IMG/VR virus record: IMGVR_UViG_3300017758_000017
Span: 1-45,370 of that record
From: a virus
Direction: 5' to 3' (one strand)
Length of the DNA: 45,370 bases
In this document: positions 17,696 through 25,957 of the stretch, piece after piece
How positions within the stretch are numbered: the first letter of the stretch is position 1
Layout of the letters: the number at the start of each line of letters is the position of its first letter
The notes under the pieces: generated by a model
Told to the model about the DNA's origin: nothing
Seen by the model: the letters and a program-made list of their open reading frames with translations, nothing else
Databases searched by the model: none
Made by a program: the position numbers and the translations under genes

Positions 17696-18510
17696 CATAT
17701 AACTATATAATAGCTACTGGTGACACTACTATAACAGGTAGTCAGTTGAACATATCAGGTAAAAATCAAGATGCTTATTTTGGTGCAAACGTGCTTGAGA
17801 AAACGCATTTTAGATTAGATGGAGACGGGAAAGATAAAAAGTATCCCTTTAGTGTTGATATTAATGTCATCACTGGGGAGAAAACCTCTTTGATTTCACT
17901 TAATTCTCAAACCATGCTTGAAGCTACTGGTGTCACAATCACAAGCACCCGTAACAAAAATTATTATATACAATCAGCTACAGACTTGGGAGATTACATT
18001 ATTGATTTAAATAATGGTGAAGGGGAAATTATGTTCGACCCAGTTTTAAACTTAGATCAGCAAGATGTCATTTATTATGACAAAAGAGATTTACTTTCTC
18101 ACTTTTCCCAAGGCAAAACTAGCACATCAGCTGGGTCTTGGAATACAGAATTAGATAACATTCACGCTGCTATCGATGCTGGAGCTGTCTCATCTTCCAA
18201 GGCAGAATTGGAAGAGAATTATTTTTTATTTTTTAATGGGCAGAAGCTTAAAGATTTCACTTCAAATACAGAGTTAGATAGTGTTACTGGGGTTTTATTT
18301 GCTATCCCAAAGTTCACTAATGTTGACGAAATCACTGGAGTTGCAGATTCTTATGGGCCTAAATTTATAGAAAATCACGTTGATTTTTACATAAATGGAA
18401 TGGAGCAAACCACCGAGGATTTTCTTCAAATTCATACTGGAGTGTATATGATAGAAACGGGTATAGATTCTTCTGTTTACTTGGTGAACCAACAAGTAGA
18501 AAATTATTAA
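17692..18510 (+). CDS. Tail-tip structural protein, function unknown
   Basis: A 272-residue beta-rich protein. Two copies of a short module with an NG turn can be seen near residues 180 and 240 (NYFLFFNGQKLKDFT and HVDFYINGMEQTTEDF). The second is followed by LQIHTGVYMIETG. I recall this FxxNG plus acidic pattern from phage baseplate and fibre-attachment proteins, without a firm family name. The gene has the clearest Shine-Dalgarno site of the tail region (GGAGG, seven bases before ATG) and overlaps the preceding stop by four bases. It lies between the lectin-like protein and the large hub-like protein, so a tail-tip linker is a fair guess. Confidence 0.5.
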   Translation: MTYNYIIATGDTTITGSQLNISGKNQDAYFGANVLEKTHFRLDGDGKDKKYPFSVDINVITGEKTSLISLNSQTMLEATGVTITSTRNKNYYIQSATDLGDYIIDLNNGEGEIMFDPVLNLDQQDVIYYDKRDLLSHFSQGKTSTSAGSWNTELDNIHAAIDAGAVSSSKAELEENYFLFFNGQKLKDFTSNTELDSVTGVLFAIPKFTNVDEITGVADSYGPKFIENHVDFYINGMEQTTEDFLQIHTGVYMIETGIDSSVYLVNQQVENY

Positions 18511-18514
18511 TTAA

Positions 18515-20881
18515 ATGGCCTTAAACTCTCCAGAAACACTGACATCCTTGAATTTTAATTTTTCAAGCTCTGGAGGAGATCACTCAATGACCACTGAAAG
18601 CGTTATAAATGCCAAAGACTTAGCGCAGGATGGGAATAATCTTGGGACAATTATCGGTTCTGAGTCTGGACGAATCACTGCTTCTAATGGAAAGATTCAA
18701 CAGGCAATCCAAAACTTTGTAGTTACTAAAGAGACTACTAGCAAAAATGGGACTTTAACAACAGTAAGCAGAGAATACGCTAATAGAACTTCACTTTTAT
18801 TAAAATCTAATTGTTTTCTTGTCAGAGGAAGTCAAGGTCATCCTAGAGATGGGGAAGGAGAAATTACAGTGCCTTACTTTAGTGAATGCACAAATACCCC
18901 TGTAGACGTAAATCAAAGGTTCCCGAGAAGAGGCCCATCTTATAAAAATGGTATTGTAAGAATAGGGAATATTTATAATGAAGAAAGTTCTGTTGACTCA
19001 GATGGCGTTAAAACATCTTTAGTTTATCAAAACCAAATTCTTCAAGAAGATTTGTGTTATAATTTGACGACTGCAAATGCAGGTGGTGGCGTAAGCTCTT
19101 ACTATATAGATAATCCAGATTACGCTAATTATGATTTACGTTTTGGATACACGTTGAACGAGGCAATACAAGGATTTGGGATGTGCGGGATCAAACTTGA
19201 TGTTCCGAACTCCAATGCAAATGTGTTATTTGAGGAGTCTGGAACTTTAGACGCAATTGTTTCTAATATAGCTTCAAAATTTGGGTATTATTGGTTTATT
19301 GATCCGTTTACTAATGTAGTTAAGTTTATAAATTCTATCGCAGCATCAACCATAGCCATCACAAATCCATTAACACAATCCCAAGAGATACAAAAATCAT
19401 ACGTTGATGCTTCTTTTACAAAAGATAGGATGTCTCCCGTATTTGTTAATGCTTTTTCTGGTAATATAGAGAAACAAAAACAAACTTTTGAATATGATCA
19501 GGGAGAGAGGTTTACTAGATTTAGAAAACTTCCCGTTGATAAAGTTATAAACAAATTAAAAATTACGGAAAATTTGCTTAAATTGTATTATACGATGTGG
19601 CTCGCTGGAGCTTATAACAAGGACAATTTTGATGTTTTGGGGATTATCGCAACAAGACTATCCGAAACCATTACTTGGAAGGATCAGGAGTGGAATGGTA
19701 GTAGTGCAGTAAAGTCTTCAAGAGCGGGGGATATTTCAATACTGTTGAAGAACACTAGGATGATAGATGCCTTAAATAAAGATGGACAGATGGATCTCCG
19801 AAAAGCAAAATTTATATCTTTAGCAAACAAAACCAGTGTTGTAAAAATAGAAAGACCATCACAGGGGACAGCTTTTTCGAAAATAGACTTGGTTCTTAGA
19901 TTACTACATAATACAATTTATGTTTCTAATTTTTATAGGCAGTATTCAGCGAGGAGGACAAATTGGGCAGGATCTGAAATGAGTATAAGTGGGCCTTTCC
20001 TTAAGACAACTAAAATCAAAGAGATCGAAGCTCTCGCTGATCTTCATGGTGCTCTTGGAGAAGGCAGAGACGAAATTACACTTGAGGAGATAATGGAATT
20101 TTCTGGCTCTACTGGGGGTGGAGACTATGGTTTTATTGGAATACTTAACGGATCGAACAGAGCTAGTCGAGGACTCGGCCTAGAAGATCTTAATTTTGGT
20201 CTATTTAATAATGGTGAATATCGATATGTTAATGCAGTTAATGAACATTTAGGATATACCGAAGAACTAAGTGATAAGATAAAAAGTATTATGGACGCAT
20301 CTCCAAAAATATTTAATGATCAAGATAAAGAGGTGAGTGGACCAAGCACTGCAAAGGCTTACTTTACTAGATCAAAAAGGCCAACTGATGAGATAGCTGA
20401 CGATGCAACGAGGGAAGAAGAAGAGGAGAGAGCTGAAAAACAGGCACAGCTTGATGCGGCAGCACAGAAGTTAGCTGAATTAGCTGAGAGATATGATATT
20501 AGATATTATAGCGTGAAAAATAACGGATCTACTGGTAACATTTATAGTCCAATTAGATTAGATATTAAGAGCGGTAAAATTGCAGATATAAAAGCATTGG
20601 AAAATAGCCAGTTATCCGCTATTCAATCCCTGCGGAATCCTACGTCTCAATCCAGTAGAACGATAGTCGGGATTAGTTTGCCTACTGCATTTCAACCAAC
20701 GATATCTGGAATTTCTCTTAAGTTAGGTGGATCTGGAGTAACCACAACGATTGATGAATCTACTGTTAAGCTCCTTAGACCAGACGAACAATTGATTATT
20801 GACAGGAATTTAAATGCATTTTTGACGACTAGGAACCAGACTAATTTTAGAGCCTCTCAAAAGAATTTCTTAGGGCTTTAG
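18515..20881 (+). CDS. Putative tail hub/baseplate protein
   Basis: A 788-residue protein, the last gene of the virion block. Residues about 215-280 include GTLDAIVSNIASKFGYYWFID and then VVKFINS. This resembles the domain of tail hub proteins in which a helix precedes a strand carrying FxxD and a following strand. An Arg/Asn-rich middle and a charged coiled segment (residues about 630-660, EEEEERAEKQAQLDAAAQKL) follow, with a beta-rich C-terminus (TIVGISLPTAFQPTISGISL). No protease or lysozyme motif was found. The final 12 bases overlap the end of the convergent gene 20870-21661, with no terminator between them. Hub or baseplate is an inference from position and size. Confidence 0.5.
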   Translation: MALNSPETLTSLNFNFSSSGGDHSMTTESVINAKDLAQDGNNLGTIIGSESGRITASNGKIQQAIQNFVVTKETTSKNGTLTTVSREYANRTSLLLKSNCFLVRGSQGHPRDGEGEITVPYFSECTNTPVDVNQRFPRRGPSYKNGIVRIGNIYNEESSVDSDGVKTSLVYQNQILQEDLCYNLTTANAGGGVSSYYIDNPDYANYDLRFGYTLNEAIQGFGMCGIKLDVPNSNANVLFEESGTLDAIVSNIASKFGYYWFIDPFTNVVKFINSIAASTIAITNPLTQSQEIQKSYVDASFTKDRMSPVFVNAFSGNIEKQKQTFEYDQGERFTRFRKLPVDKVINKLKITENLLKLYYTMWLAGAYNKDNFDVLGIIATRLSETITWKDQEWNGSSAVKSSRAGDISILLKNTRMIDALNKDGQMDLRKAKFISLANKTSVVKIERPSQGTAFSKIDLVLRLLHNTIYVSNFYRQYSARRTNWAGSEMSISGPFLKTTKIKEIEALADLHGALGEGRDEITLEEIMEFSGSTGGGDYGFIGILNGSNRASRGLGLEDLNFGLFNNGEYRYVNAVNEHLGYTEELSDKIKSIMDASPKIFNDQDKEVSGPSTAKAYFTRSKRPTDEIADDATREEEEERAEKQAQLDAAAQKLAELAERYDIRYYSVKNNGSTGNIYSPIRLDIKSGKIADIKALENSQLSAIQSLRNPTSQSSRTIVGISLPTAFQPTISGISLKLGGSGVTTTIDESTVKLLRPDEQLIIDRNLNAFLTTRNQTNFRASQKNFLGL

Positions 20882-21661
20882 TTTTCTAATAGCAGCTCTA
20901 ATTTTGCGAACCTCTTTGACTGGTATTTCGTCAAAGTTATTCCAGTTTTGAGCATCTTTATTTTGATAAATCTCTTGCTTCCATAGAGAGCGCAAGGCTC
21001 CTTTTTTGAAGTCTTCGAAATTGTTACCCCCACCAGTATAGTCTTGCCAGTCTTGAAATAGTCTTGTGTGAGGGGAAAGAATGCTTCCTATAGTTTCATC
21101 GCCAGAAGATTCAACTGATTGAGAATTTACAGCTCCTTTTGATTTATCAATCTCATCAGCTCCCACGATGTGAATGTTTAGAAAATTACGAACACATCTC
21201 ACAAAAGCTCTATTGCAAGCGATAGTTTCTAGGAACTTTGCTGCGAAAGAACCTGTATTTTGTAGTGTCGCATTTGCGACATCTTGGTAAACAACGCCGC
21301 ATCCCCCAGCTCCTCTATTCTCATAATTAGGTAACCAAATGATTTCACAGCTTGCAATTGCGTAAGTATCACTTAAGTGATCAGTCTTGAAAGAAACGCT
21401 CTCAAAACCTCTAAGGCGAGCAAGCTCTTTAATACCACCCAGCATGATTAAAAGTTGTTTGTCATCCAAGCCCTCTGGTGAAGTAGGAACATCCTTTTTG
21501 CGAGCTTCAAACCAATCTTTATTTGGGTAGAGAAACTCTGGCTTAATCATGGCTCTCCAATTTACAGAGCCGTCCTCATTAAATTCGTATTCTGCATTTT
21601 CTAAAAGTCCGTGCTCATTACGTTTGTAAAGATCGGGTCCATAAATCTTTTTATCACTCAT
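20870..21661 (-). CDS. Rad52-like single-strand annealing protein (recombination)
   Basis: I place the start at the ATG of MSDKKIYGPDLYKRNEHG (263 residues), one base after the upstream gene's stop; a longer frame would run into that gene. Residues about 65-165 look like a Rad52/ERF-type annealing fold: LIMLGGIKELARLRGFESV is followed by strands with AIASCEIIWLP. Then comes NATLQNTGSFAAKFLETIAC, followed by NRAFVRCVRNFLNI and VGADEID, the last resembling the RA-x-x-R-A-LR helix of this group. The C-terminus (about 210-263) is a short helical domain. A phage annealing protein would fit the SSB-like gene in the same cluster and UvsX elsewhere. A related DNA-pairing protein is the main alternative. 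Confidence 0.5.
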   Translation of the reverse strand: MSDKKIYGPDLYKRNEHGLLENAEYEFNEDGSVNWRAMIKPEFLYPNKDWFEARKKDVPTSPEGLDDKQLLIMLGGIKELARLRGFESVSFKTDHLSDTYAIASCEIIWLPNYENRGAGGCGVVYQDVANATLQNTGSFAAKFLETIACNRAFVRCVRNFLNIHIVGADEIDKSKGAVNSQSVESSGDETIGSILSPHTRLFQDWQDYTGGGNNFEDFKKGALRSLWKQEIYQNKDAQNWNNFDEIPVKEVRKIRAAIRKLKP

Positions 21662-21662
21662 T

Positions 21663-22772
21663 TCAATCAGTATAAAGCATAAGTTTATCCAAGTCAATGA
21701 AAATATCGTCTAAATTCTCTTTGTTATTTGCCTCAAAAAGAGAGTGATATGCTTGCCCATTTTTAAAATAAATTGTATAAGATTTTATCTTCAAGTCCTC
21801 TTTTGGGAGTTCGACCATTTTTTTTGCTTCCTCTACTTTTTTAGAGTCGTTGATAAAAGAGATTTGATTATCGAAAAACTTATACCTTTCTTCATTAATC
21901 GTTTTCTCATTTGTGCAAAATAAACGTAAAGTTACACCTTTCTTTTTCGCTCTTTCGATAAACCCTGAGTCAAATCGATCACAGAAATAGTTAATGCAAT
22001 TGATATTTTTTTGACTTAAAATTTTATCGCCTAATGGCTTATTTGTTACAATAGAAATATTATTATTTTCAAATAAGTGAAGAGTATTTTCTTCATCATG
22101 ATGCAAGTCAAACCTAAGAACTGTTTGCTTGGAGGATACCCCATATTTCTTATCTGGTATAATATGGATAAATTGTTCCTTATATTTATTGCCAATAAAA
22201 ATTGTTTTTCTAGAACTCTTATTTTTGCGTAACTTTTTTAGAATAGCGTTGGCTATTTCCTCTGGTTTAATCAAGTTGACTTGCTTAGGCTCCTCTTTTA
22301 AAGAGTAAGATGGTTTTTTGCCGTTCCTATGAGATTGAATTATTGTGTGGTTCTTTTTTGAACCCCAGACTGGACTGCAAGTAGAGGCATAGGTGTGTGC
22401 ATATATCGCAACAATAGGTTTATCAAAAGAGGAAGCAATATGAACTGGCAAACTATCTATGCCAACATGCATAAGACCATTCTTAATAATATAAGCAGAT
22501 TGCTTGATGCTGGTAGTAGCAAGAAACTTGGTAACATTTTTTATTTTTGGTTCTTCCCCAGAACCTATTTGAATAAACTTAATATCTGGAGCTTGCTCCT
22601 TAACTAAGCAAATAACCTCTTCCCAATAATCGTATTCTTTGGATTGAACTTTATTATCATTATGAATGGTGATATAATTATCTTCAAGAAGAGGAAAAAA
22701 ATGAGGTTTAAAATGAGGTTGACCAATTTTAACTCCCAAATCTTTTGCGTAAACTTCTACTAAGTGGCTCAT
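21663..22772 (-). CDS. C-terminal half of a GT9 (heptosyltransferase-like) enzyme plus an extra domain
   Basis: 369 residues. Residues 1-200 match the nucleotide-sugar-binding half of GT9 enzymes: YITIHND, then KFIQIGSGEE, and GIDSLPVHIASSFDKPIVAIY at 104-124, equivalent to the G-x-D-S-G-x-x-H-x-A-x-A motif. A WG motif follows at 136-137. The start MSHLVEVYAKDLGVKIG is what usually follows the first GT9 half, which is found at the C-terminus of the upstream protein (22769-24475). The two genes overlap by ATGA, so the enzyme is split. Residues about 210-369 form a separate unrecognised alpha/beta region (LRFDLHHDEENTLHLFENNN) that may be a regulatory or second catalytic part. It probably needs the upstream half for activity. 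Confidence 0.6.
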   Translation of the reverse strand: MSHLVEVYAKDLGVKIGQPHFKPHFFPLLEDNYITIHNDNKVQSKEYDYWEEVICLVKEQAPDIKFIQIGSGEEPKIKNVTKFLATTSIKQSAYIIKNGLMHVGIDSLPVHIASSFDKPIVAIYAHTYASTCSPVWGSKKNHTIIQSHRNGKKPSYSLKEEPKQVNLIKPEEIANAILKKLRKNKSSRKTIFIGNKYKEQFIHIIPDKKYGVSSKQTVLRFDLHHDEENTLHLFENNNISIVTNKPLGDKILSQKNINCINYFCDRFDSGFIERAKKKGVTLRLFCTNEKTINEERYKFFDNQISFINDSKKVEEAKKMVELPKEDLKIKSYTIYFKNGQAYHSLFEANNKENLDDIFIDLDKLMLYTD

Positions 22773-24475
22773 CTTAATTTAAATTGAGTTTTATCTTTCC
22801 CATTGTGGTTATAGCTGTATGTTTTCTGCGTCATACAGTGAGGGAGAAAAGCTATATCAAAAAGACCCTGATGATCCCCCCTGCCTTCAAGAACATGCAA
22901 GTCTTCAAATGAGTTTGAATAAGGGATAACTTTATGAACAAAAGGATTATCGTTAATAAGGTCGTAAAATTCTGGCTGGGTGACAAAGAATATCTTCTTG
23001 TCTGGATAGAGACTATGAAGGTTCTCCATAAGAGAGTTAGCCATTAAGACATCACCCGCCGATCTAGGAAGCACTACGGCAATTCGATCTTTAAGTGGGG
23101 TGTCTTTTAAGAAATCCTCTACTGAGATACTAGGCTTCTTGTCCTCCTTTTTCTCTTCATCCTTTGCTCTTATTTCAACCGACTTAATGCAGTGTTTTAA
23201 TTTATTTATAGTGTTATGGACTGAGAATTTTTCTTTAACATATCGTTTACCCGTTTCTACGAGTTTAGATTTAGACTGTCCCTCCATTTCATAAACCTGT
23301 TTTAGCCTCTCACAAATGCTGTCTGGACATGTTGTAGCTTTGATAAATTGAGTGCTTGGTTCCCTATATTCATTCCAAGATAGAGGTAGTCCACCTTGAT
23401 GCTCATATGCAGAATCAGTTCCACAAGAGTAGTCTGTAACCAGAGTGATTAGTCCAGCAGCCTTAGCCTCTTGAATTGGTAGCTCCTGACCTCCACTTGT
23501 GAATGGGTGACAGTAAACATCCATCATGTTATATAGCTCGTTTAGCTCCTTCTCTCCTACTCCCTTCCCGCTATTCTTCGTTTTTAAAGATTTCTTAGAA
23601 CCGCATGAAGGACAGTCTTTATCTTCTCCAGAATATGGTCGAACAAAGTAATCATCACACTTGTGGCATACATAAGTTGCCAATACGCTTCCGTCTTCAA
23701 GATCTTTTTCTTTCAGGTATTTTGGGATATCCCATCCATGATCTTTTTCTCCCCAGTCCGTATGTAAGAGGAGCTTTGCAGATACCTTTGGGTTTTTATC
23801 TTTAAATTTTTTAAATCCTTCCAATAGATTCGGGACAGACTTTCTTAGTTGGTTTTTGAATACAAACCCAATTACAAAATCGTCTTCAAGACCGTGGAGT
23901 TTTCGTAACTCTTTTCTGTTATCCAGAGGCTTAAAGTGACTGTAGTCTACAGCTCCGTGAACAGTCTCCACTGTCTCATGACCAAGCTCTTTCATTGCCT
24001 TTTCAGCGAAGCTAGCCCAAACCAACATTTTGTCACATTTTGGTTCCATTTCGATAGCTTGATCTAAAATAGGTAAGCTATCTAAAGTTGTCCAAATGAT
24101 TTTTTTTGTTTTATTCCACCAAGGTTTATTTTCATATTCCCTGAAAGCCCAGACATCTTCGATCCCCAAAAATACATCTGGTTTTACTTTTTCTACGATC
24201 TCATCAATTACATAAAATCCATATTGCGCGGCTCTTTTTTTAGATGGTTCTTTTTCTATAGCACTAAGGATCTTGGGATTAGAAGGATAAGTTCCGTAGG
24301 ACTCCCAAGGGGTGCTTATATCCCTACCATAAGGAACTCCGTTGGCAGCTTCTACGACTTCAATATCTGGATCATTATAAAGAGCGAGGAGAATATTTTT
24401 CATATTCTTCCCGAAACCCGTTACCATACGGGAGTAATTAGACTGAACTAAGACTTTGATTTTAGAATGGGACAT
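22769..24475 (-). CDS. GT4-like glycosyltransferase with zinc-ribbon insertion, fused to the N-terminal half of GT9
   Basis: I use the ATG at 24475 (MSHSKIKVLVQSNYSRM; 568 residues), which lies inside the end of the SSB-like gene (14-base overlap). Residues 1-200 form the acceptor half of a GT-B fold; 200-430 form the donor half with ELPIQEAKAAGLITLVTDYS at 331-350. A Cys4 ribbon (C270, C273, C288, C291) interrupts the donor half between HTDWGEKDHGWD and the YCHPF strand, where no ribbon is usual. A charged linker (435-460) leads to residues 463-568, which match the N-terminal GT9 Rossmann half (RIAVVLPRSAGDVLMANSLM, then FVTQPEFYDLI). The product likely transfers sugars to a surface glycan. 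Substrates are unknown. Confidence 0.62.
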   Translation of the reverse strand: MSHSKIKVLVQSNYSRMVTGFGKNMKNILLALYNDPDIEVVEAANGVPYGRDISTPWESYGTYPSNPKILSAIEKEPSKKRAAQYGFYVIDEIVEKVKPDVFLGIEDVWAFREYENKPWWNKTKKIIWTTLDSLPILDQAIEMEPKCDKMLVWASFAEKAMKELGHETVETVHGAVDYSHFKPLDNRKELRKLHGLEDDFVIGFVFKNQLRKSVPNLLEGFKKFKDKNPKVSAKLLLHTDWGEKDHGWDIPKYLKEKDLEDGSVLATYVCHKCDDYFVRPYSGEDKDCPSCGSKKSLKTKNSGKGVGEKELNELYNMMDVYCHPFTSGGQELPIQEAKAAGLITLVTDYSCGTDSAYEHQGGLPLSWNEYREPSTQFIKATTCPDSICERLKQVYEMEGQSKSKLVETGKRYVKEKFSVHNTINKLKHCIKSVEIRAKDEEKKEDKKPSISVEDFLKDTPLKDRIAVVLPRSAGDVLMANSLMENLHSLYPDKKIFFVTQPEFYDLINDNPFVHKVIPYSNSFEDLHVLEGRGDHQGLFDIAFLPHCMTQKTYSYNHNGKDKTQFKLR

Positions 24476-25040
24476 CGTCATCGTCGTCCTCAACTACGGA
24501 CGCTTTAGGAGTGGATTTTTGGTAAGTTTTTTTGGGCTGATCCTGCTTATAAGCTTCTGATTTAGCAGTTAAACTATCTTTGATGTAGCCTTCAAGCAAA
24601 ACAGCTAGGCATTCAGCCTCTCCAGCTTCGATTGGAAGTTTAAAGAATTGAGAAGAATTTTTTGTAACTGTCAGACCCCAAGCTGGTGATTTAAAGGTTT
24701 CTTGGCCATCTTTGTTTTTGATGATACGGTTTTTATCCCAAGGGGTGAATTTAATGATTGTTGTCTTTTCTTCTGTTTTGTGAAAACCTAAGAATGGAAT
24801 CCTAGTTTTCATTGAGGACAAGAACTCTCCAGCTTCAATGTCTGTGAGCTTAATTGTAGTAGATTTATCTGGATTCTTGGCGTTCTCCTTAAAAGAACCC
24901 GTTTTACGTTCATTATTCCAGCTATGCTGAAGAATCATGGAGACAAAAAGAACTGGATTACCGTTTCTGTCTTTAGTGCAGTCAAAGGTGAATGCTGATC
25001 CAGTATTTTTAGCATTAGGCTTATAAAGTGTAAATTTCAT
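24462..25040 (-). CDS. Whirly-like single-stranded DNA-binding protein with SSB-type acidic C-terminus
   Basis: 192 residues. The last nine are EDDDDDVPF, close to the DDDIPF tip with which bacterial SSB recruits partner proteins, but no OB-fold pattern is seen. Instead residues about 15-155 follow the order of a Whirly-type domain. Opening strands (FTFDCTKDRNGNPVLFVSM) lead to KLTDIEAGEFLSSMK at 64-78, then GFHKTEEKTTIIKFTPW at 85-101. WGLTVTKNSSQFFKLPIEAG at 121-140 and a closing helix AECLAVLLEGYI complete it. Lys/Gln-rich linker at 160-185. It should coat single-stranded DNA during replication and recombination. It stands divergent to the adhesin gene across 38 bases. The SSB role is well supported; the fold is my reading. 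Confidence 0.68.
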   Translation of the reverse strand: MKFTLYKPNAKNTGSAFTFDCTKDRNGNPVLFVSMILQHSWNNERKTGSFKENAKNPDKSTTIKLTDIEAGEFLSSMKTRIPFLGFHKTEEKTTIIKFTPWDKNRIIKNKDGQETFKSPAWGLTVTKNSSQFFKLPIEAGEAECLAVLLEGYIKDSLTAKSEAYKQDQPKKTYQKSTPKASVVEDDDDDVPF

Positions 25041-25047
25041 AGAAAAA

Positions 25048-25056
25048 GTGTATTCT
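25048..25056 (+). promoter_or_regulatory. Candidate phage promoter motif GTGTATTCT before the adhesin gene
   Basis: This + strand copy lies in the 38-base gap between the divergent SSB-like and adhesin genes, 31 bases before the ATG at 25079. It is the weakest fit at its last positions (TTCT instead of WWWA). A second AT-rich stretch, TAGATAATCT, lies just downstream and could serve as -10. Confidence 0.35.
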
Positions 25057-25078
25057 TATTTAGATAATCTATTGTAAC

Positions 25079-25957
25079 ATGGCATTTACTAAAATTCAAC
25101 CACAACAATTACAATTACCTACTTTTACGAGTCCTAGTGGTGATTTTTCATTTACTGACCTTTCAACTGGGATTCAGATTAACCTAGACAGGGAACTTGG
25201 TGGGGTGGTAAACTTCACTCATGGTGCTACAGTTAATACTAGACCGATTATAACTACAGCATCTACTAATTCTATTGCTGATGATTGTTTTGTTTTAGGG
25301 GGGTCAGATAACGAGGTTACGGGGCTAAATAATGTCATTATTAATGGTGAGAATAACACCAATGTGTCTGGAAACTTTAATACCCTCTTAAATGGGACTC
25401 AGGCGAATTTTGGAGCTTCTGGTCAAAAAAATACAATTATAGCAGGAAGATTAGCGGCTTTCGCTGATCAGACCACTGGAGCTGTTATATTAGCAGACCA
25501 TGAAGGATCTACCACCAATAGCACCAATCACTCTTTGTTAGTTTCTTTCAAGAGTGGAATGACTTTCCAAGACGGTGAGGTCTCCTTTAATAATAATATC
25601 GTTCATTTTACTGGTAGTTCGTCGCAAATACATGCGAAAAATTTATCAATAGAAACTAGTCTAATTTTGACCGACTCTTCAGAAGCGGCTTCTCAAGCTT
25701 ATGTTGATGAAAGGGTTGGATTTTCGCTAACAGAATCTGTGGATAATAACTTGACTAGTAAGCTTGAAGGTGCTGATTATTCATATATCAATGGTGTAAC
25801 CAATCTAGAAAATGTTTTAACTGGGACTTCGGCTGGAGTATCAGATGTATTTACTGGTCATGTATTGACTGGAACCAGTGTAGCTTATTTTGTTTTGCAA
25901 GGAGCTAATTTCACAGGGGCTTTACAGTTCTCAGGTGATGCTTTTAGAGCGGTTTAA
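25079..25957 (+). CDS. Adhesin/tail-fibre-like protein with YadA-style head repeats
   Basis: 292 residues. Residues about 65-130 contain turn-like repeats with the pattern N-[VT]-[IL]-[IL]-x-G: CFVLGGSDNEVTGL, NNVIINGENNTNVSGN, FNTLLNGTQANFGASG and NTIIAGR. Such 15-17 residue units form left-handed beta rolls in trimeric adhesins and phage fibres. A LADHEGSTTNSTNHSLLVSF stretch continues the pattern, and the C-terminus is Thr/Gly/Ser-rich (GVTNLENVLTGTSAGVSD). It is the only + strand gene inside the minus-strand cluster and its stop shares four bases with the stop of 25954-26337. Codon style and AT content look like the tail genes. It is probably a virion adhesin or fibre tip inserted into an early gene cluster. 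Confidence 0.62.
   Translation: MAFTKIQPQQLQLPTFTSPSGDFSFTDLSTGIQINLDRELGGVVNFTHGATVNTRPIITTASTNSIADDCFVLGGSDNEVTGLNNVIINGENNTNVSGNFNTLLNGTQANFGASGQKNTIIAGRLAAFADQTTGAVILADHEGSTTNSTNHSLLVSFKSGMTFQDGEVSFNNNIVHFTGSSSQIHAKNLSIETSLILTDSSEAASQAYVDERVGFSLTESVDNNLTSKLEGADYSYINGVTNLENVLTGTSAGVSDVFTGHVLTGTSVAYFVLQGANFTGALQFSGDAFRAV

Noticed and set aside
18442-18450. GTGTATATG inside the tail-tip gene, and GTGTAAAT at 42353 inside the primase, as further promoters
   Set aside because: Both are within coding sequence away from gene starts; such AT-rich matches are expected by chance.
22755-22790. Ribosomal -1 frameshift fusing the two GT9 halves
   Set aside because: The -1 frame has a TAA nine bases before the second ATG and no slippery heptamer in register; re-initiation at the ATGA overlap is simpler.
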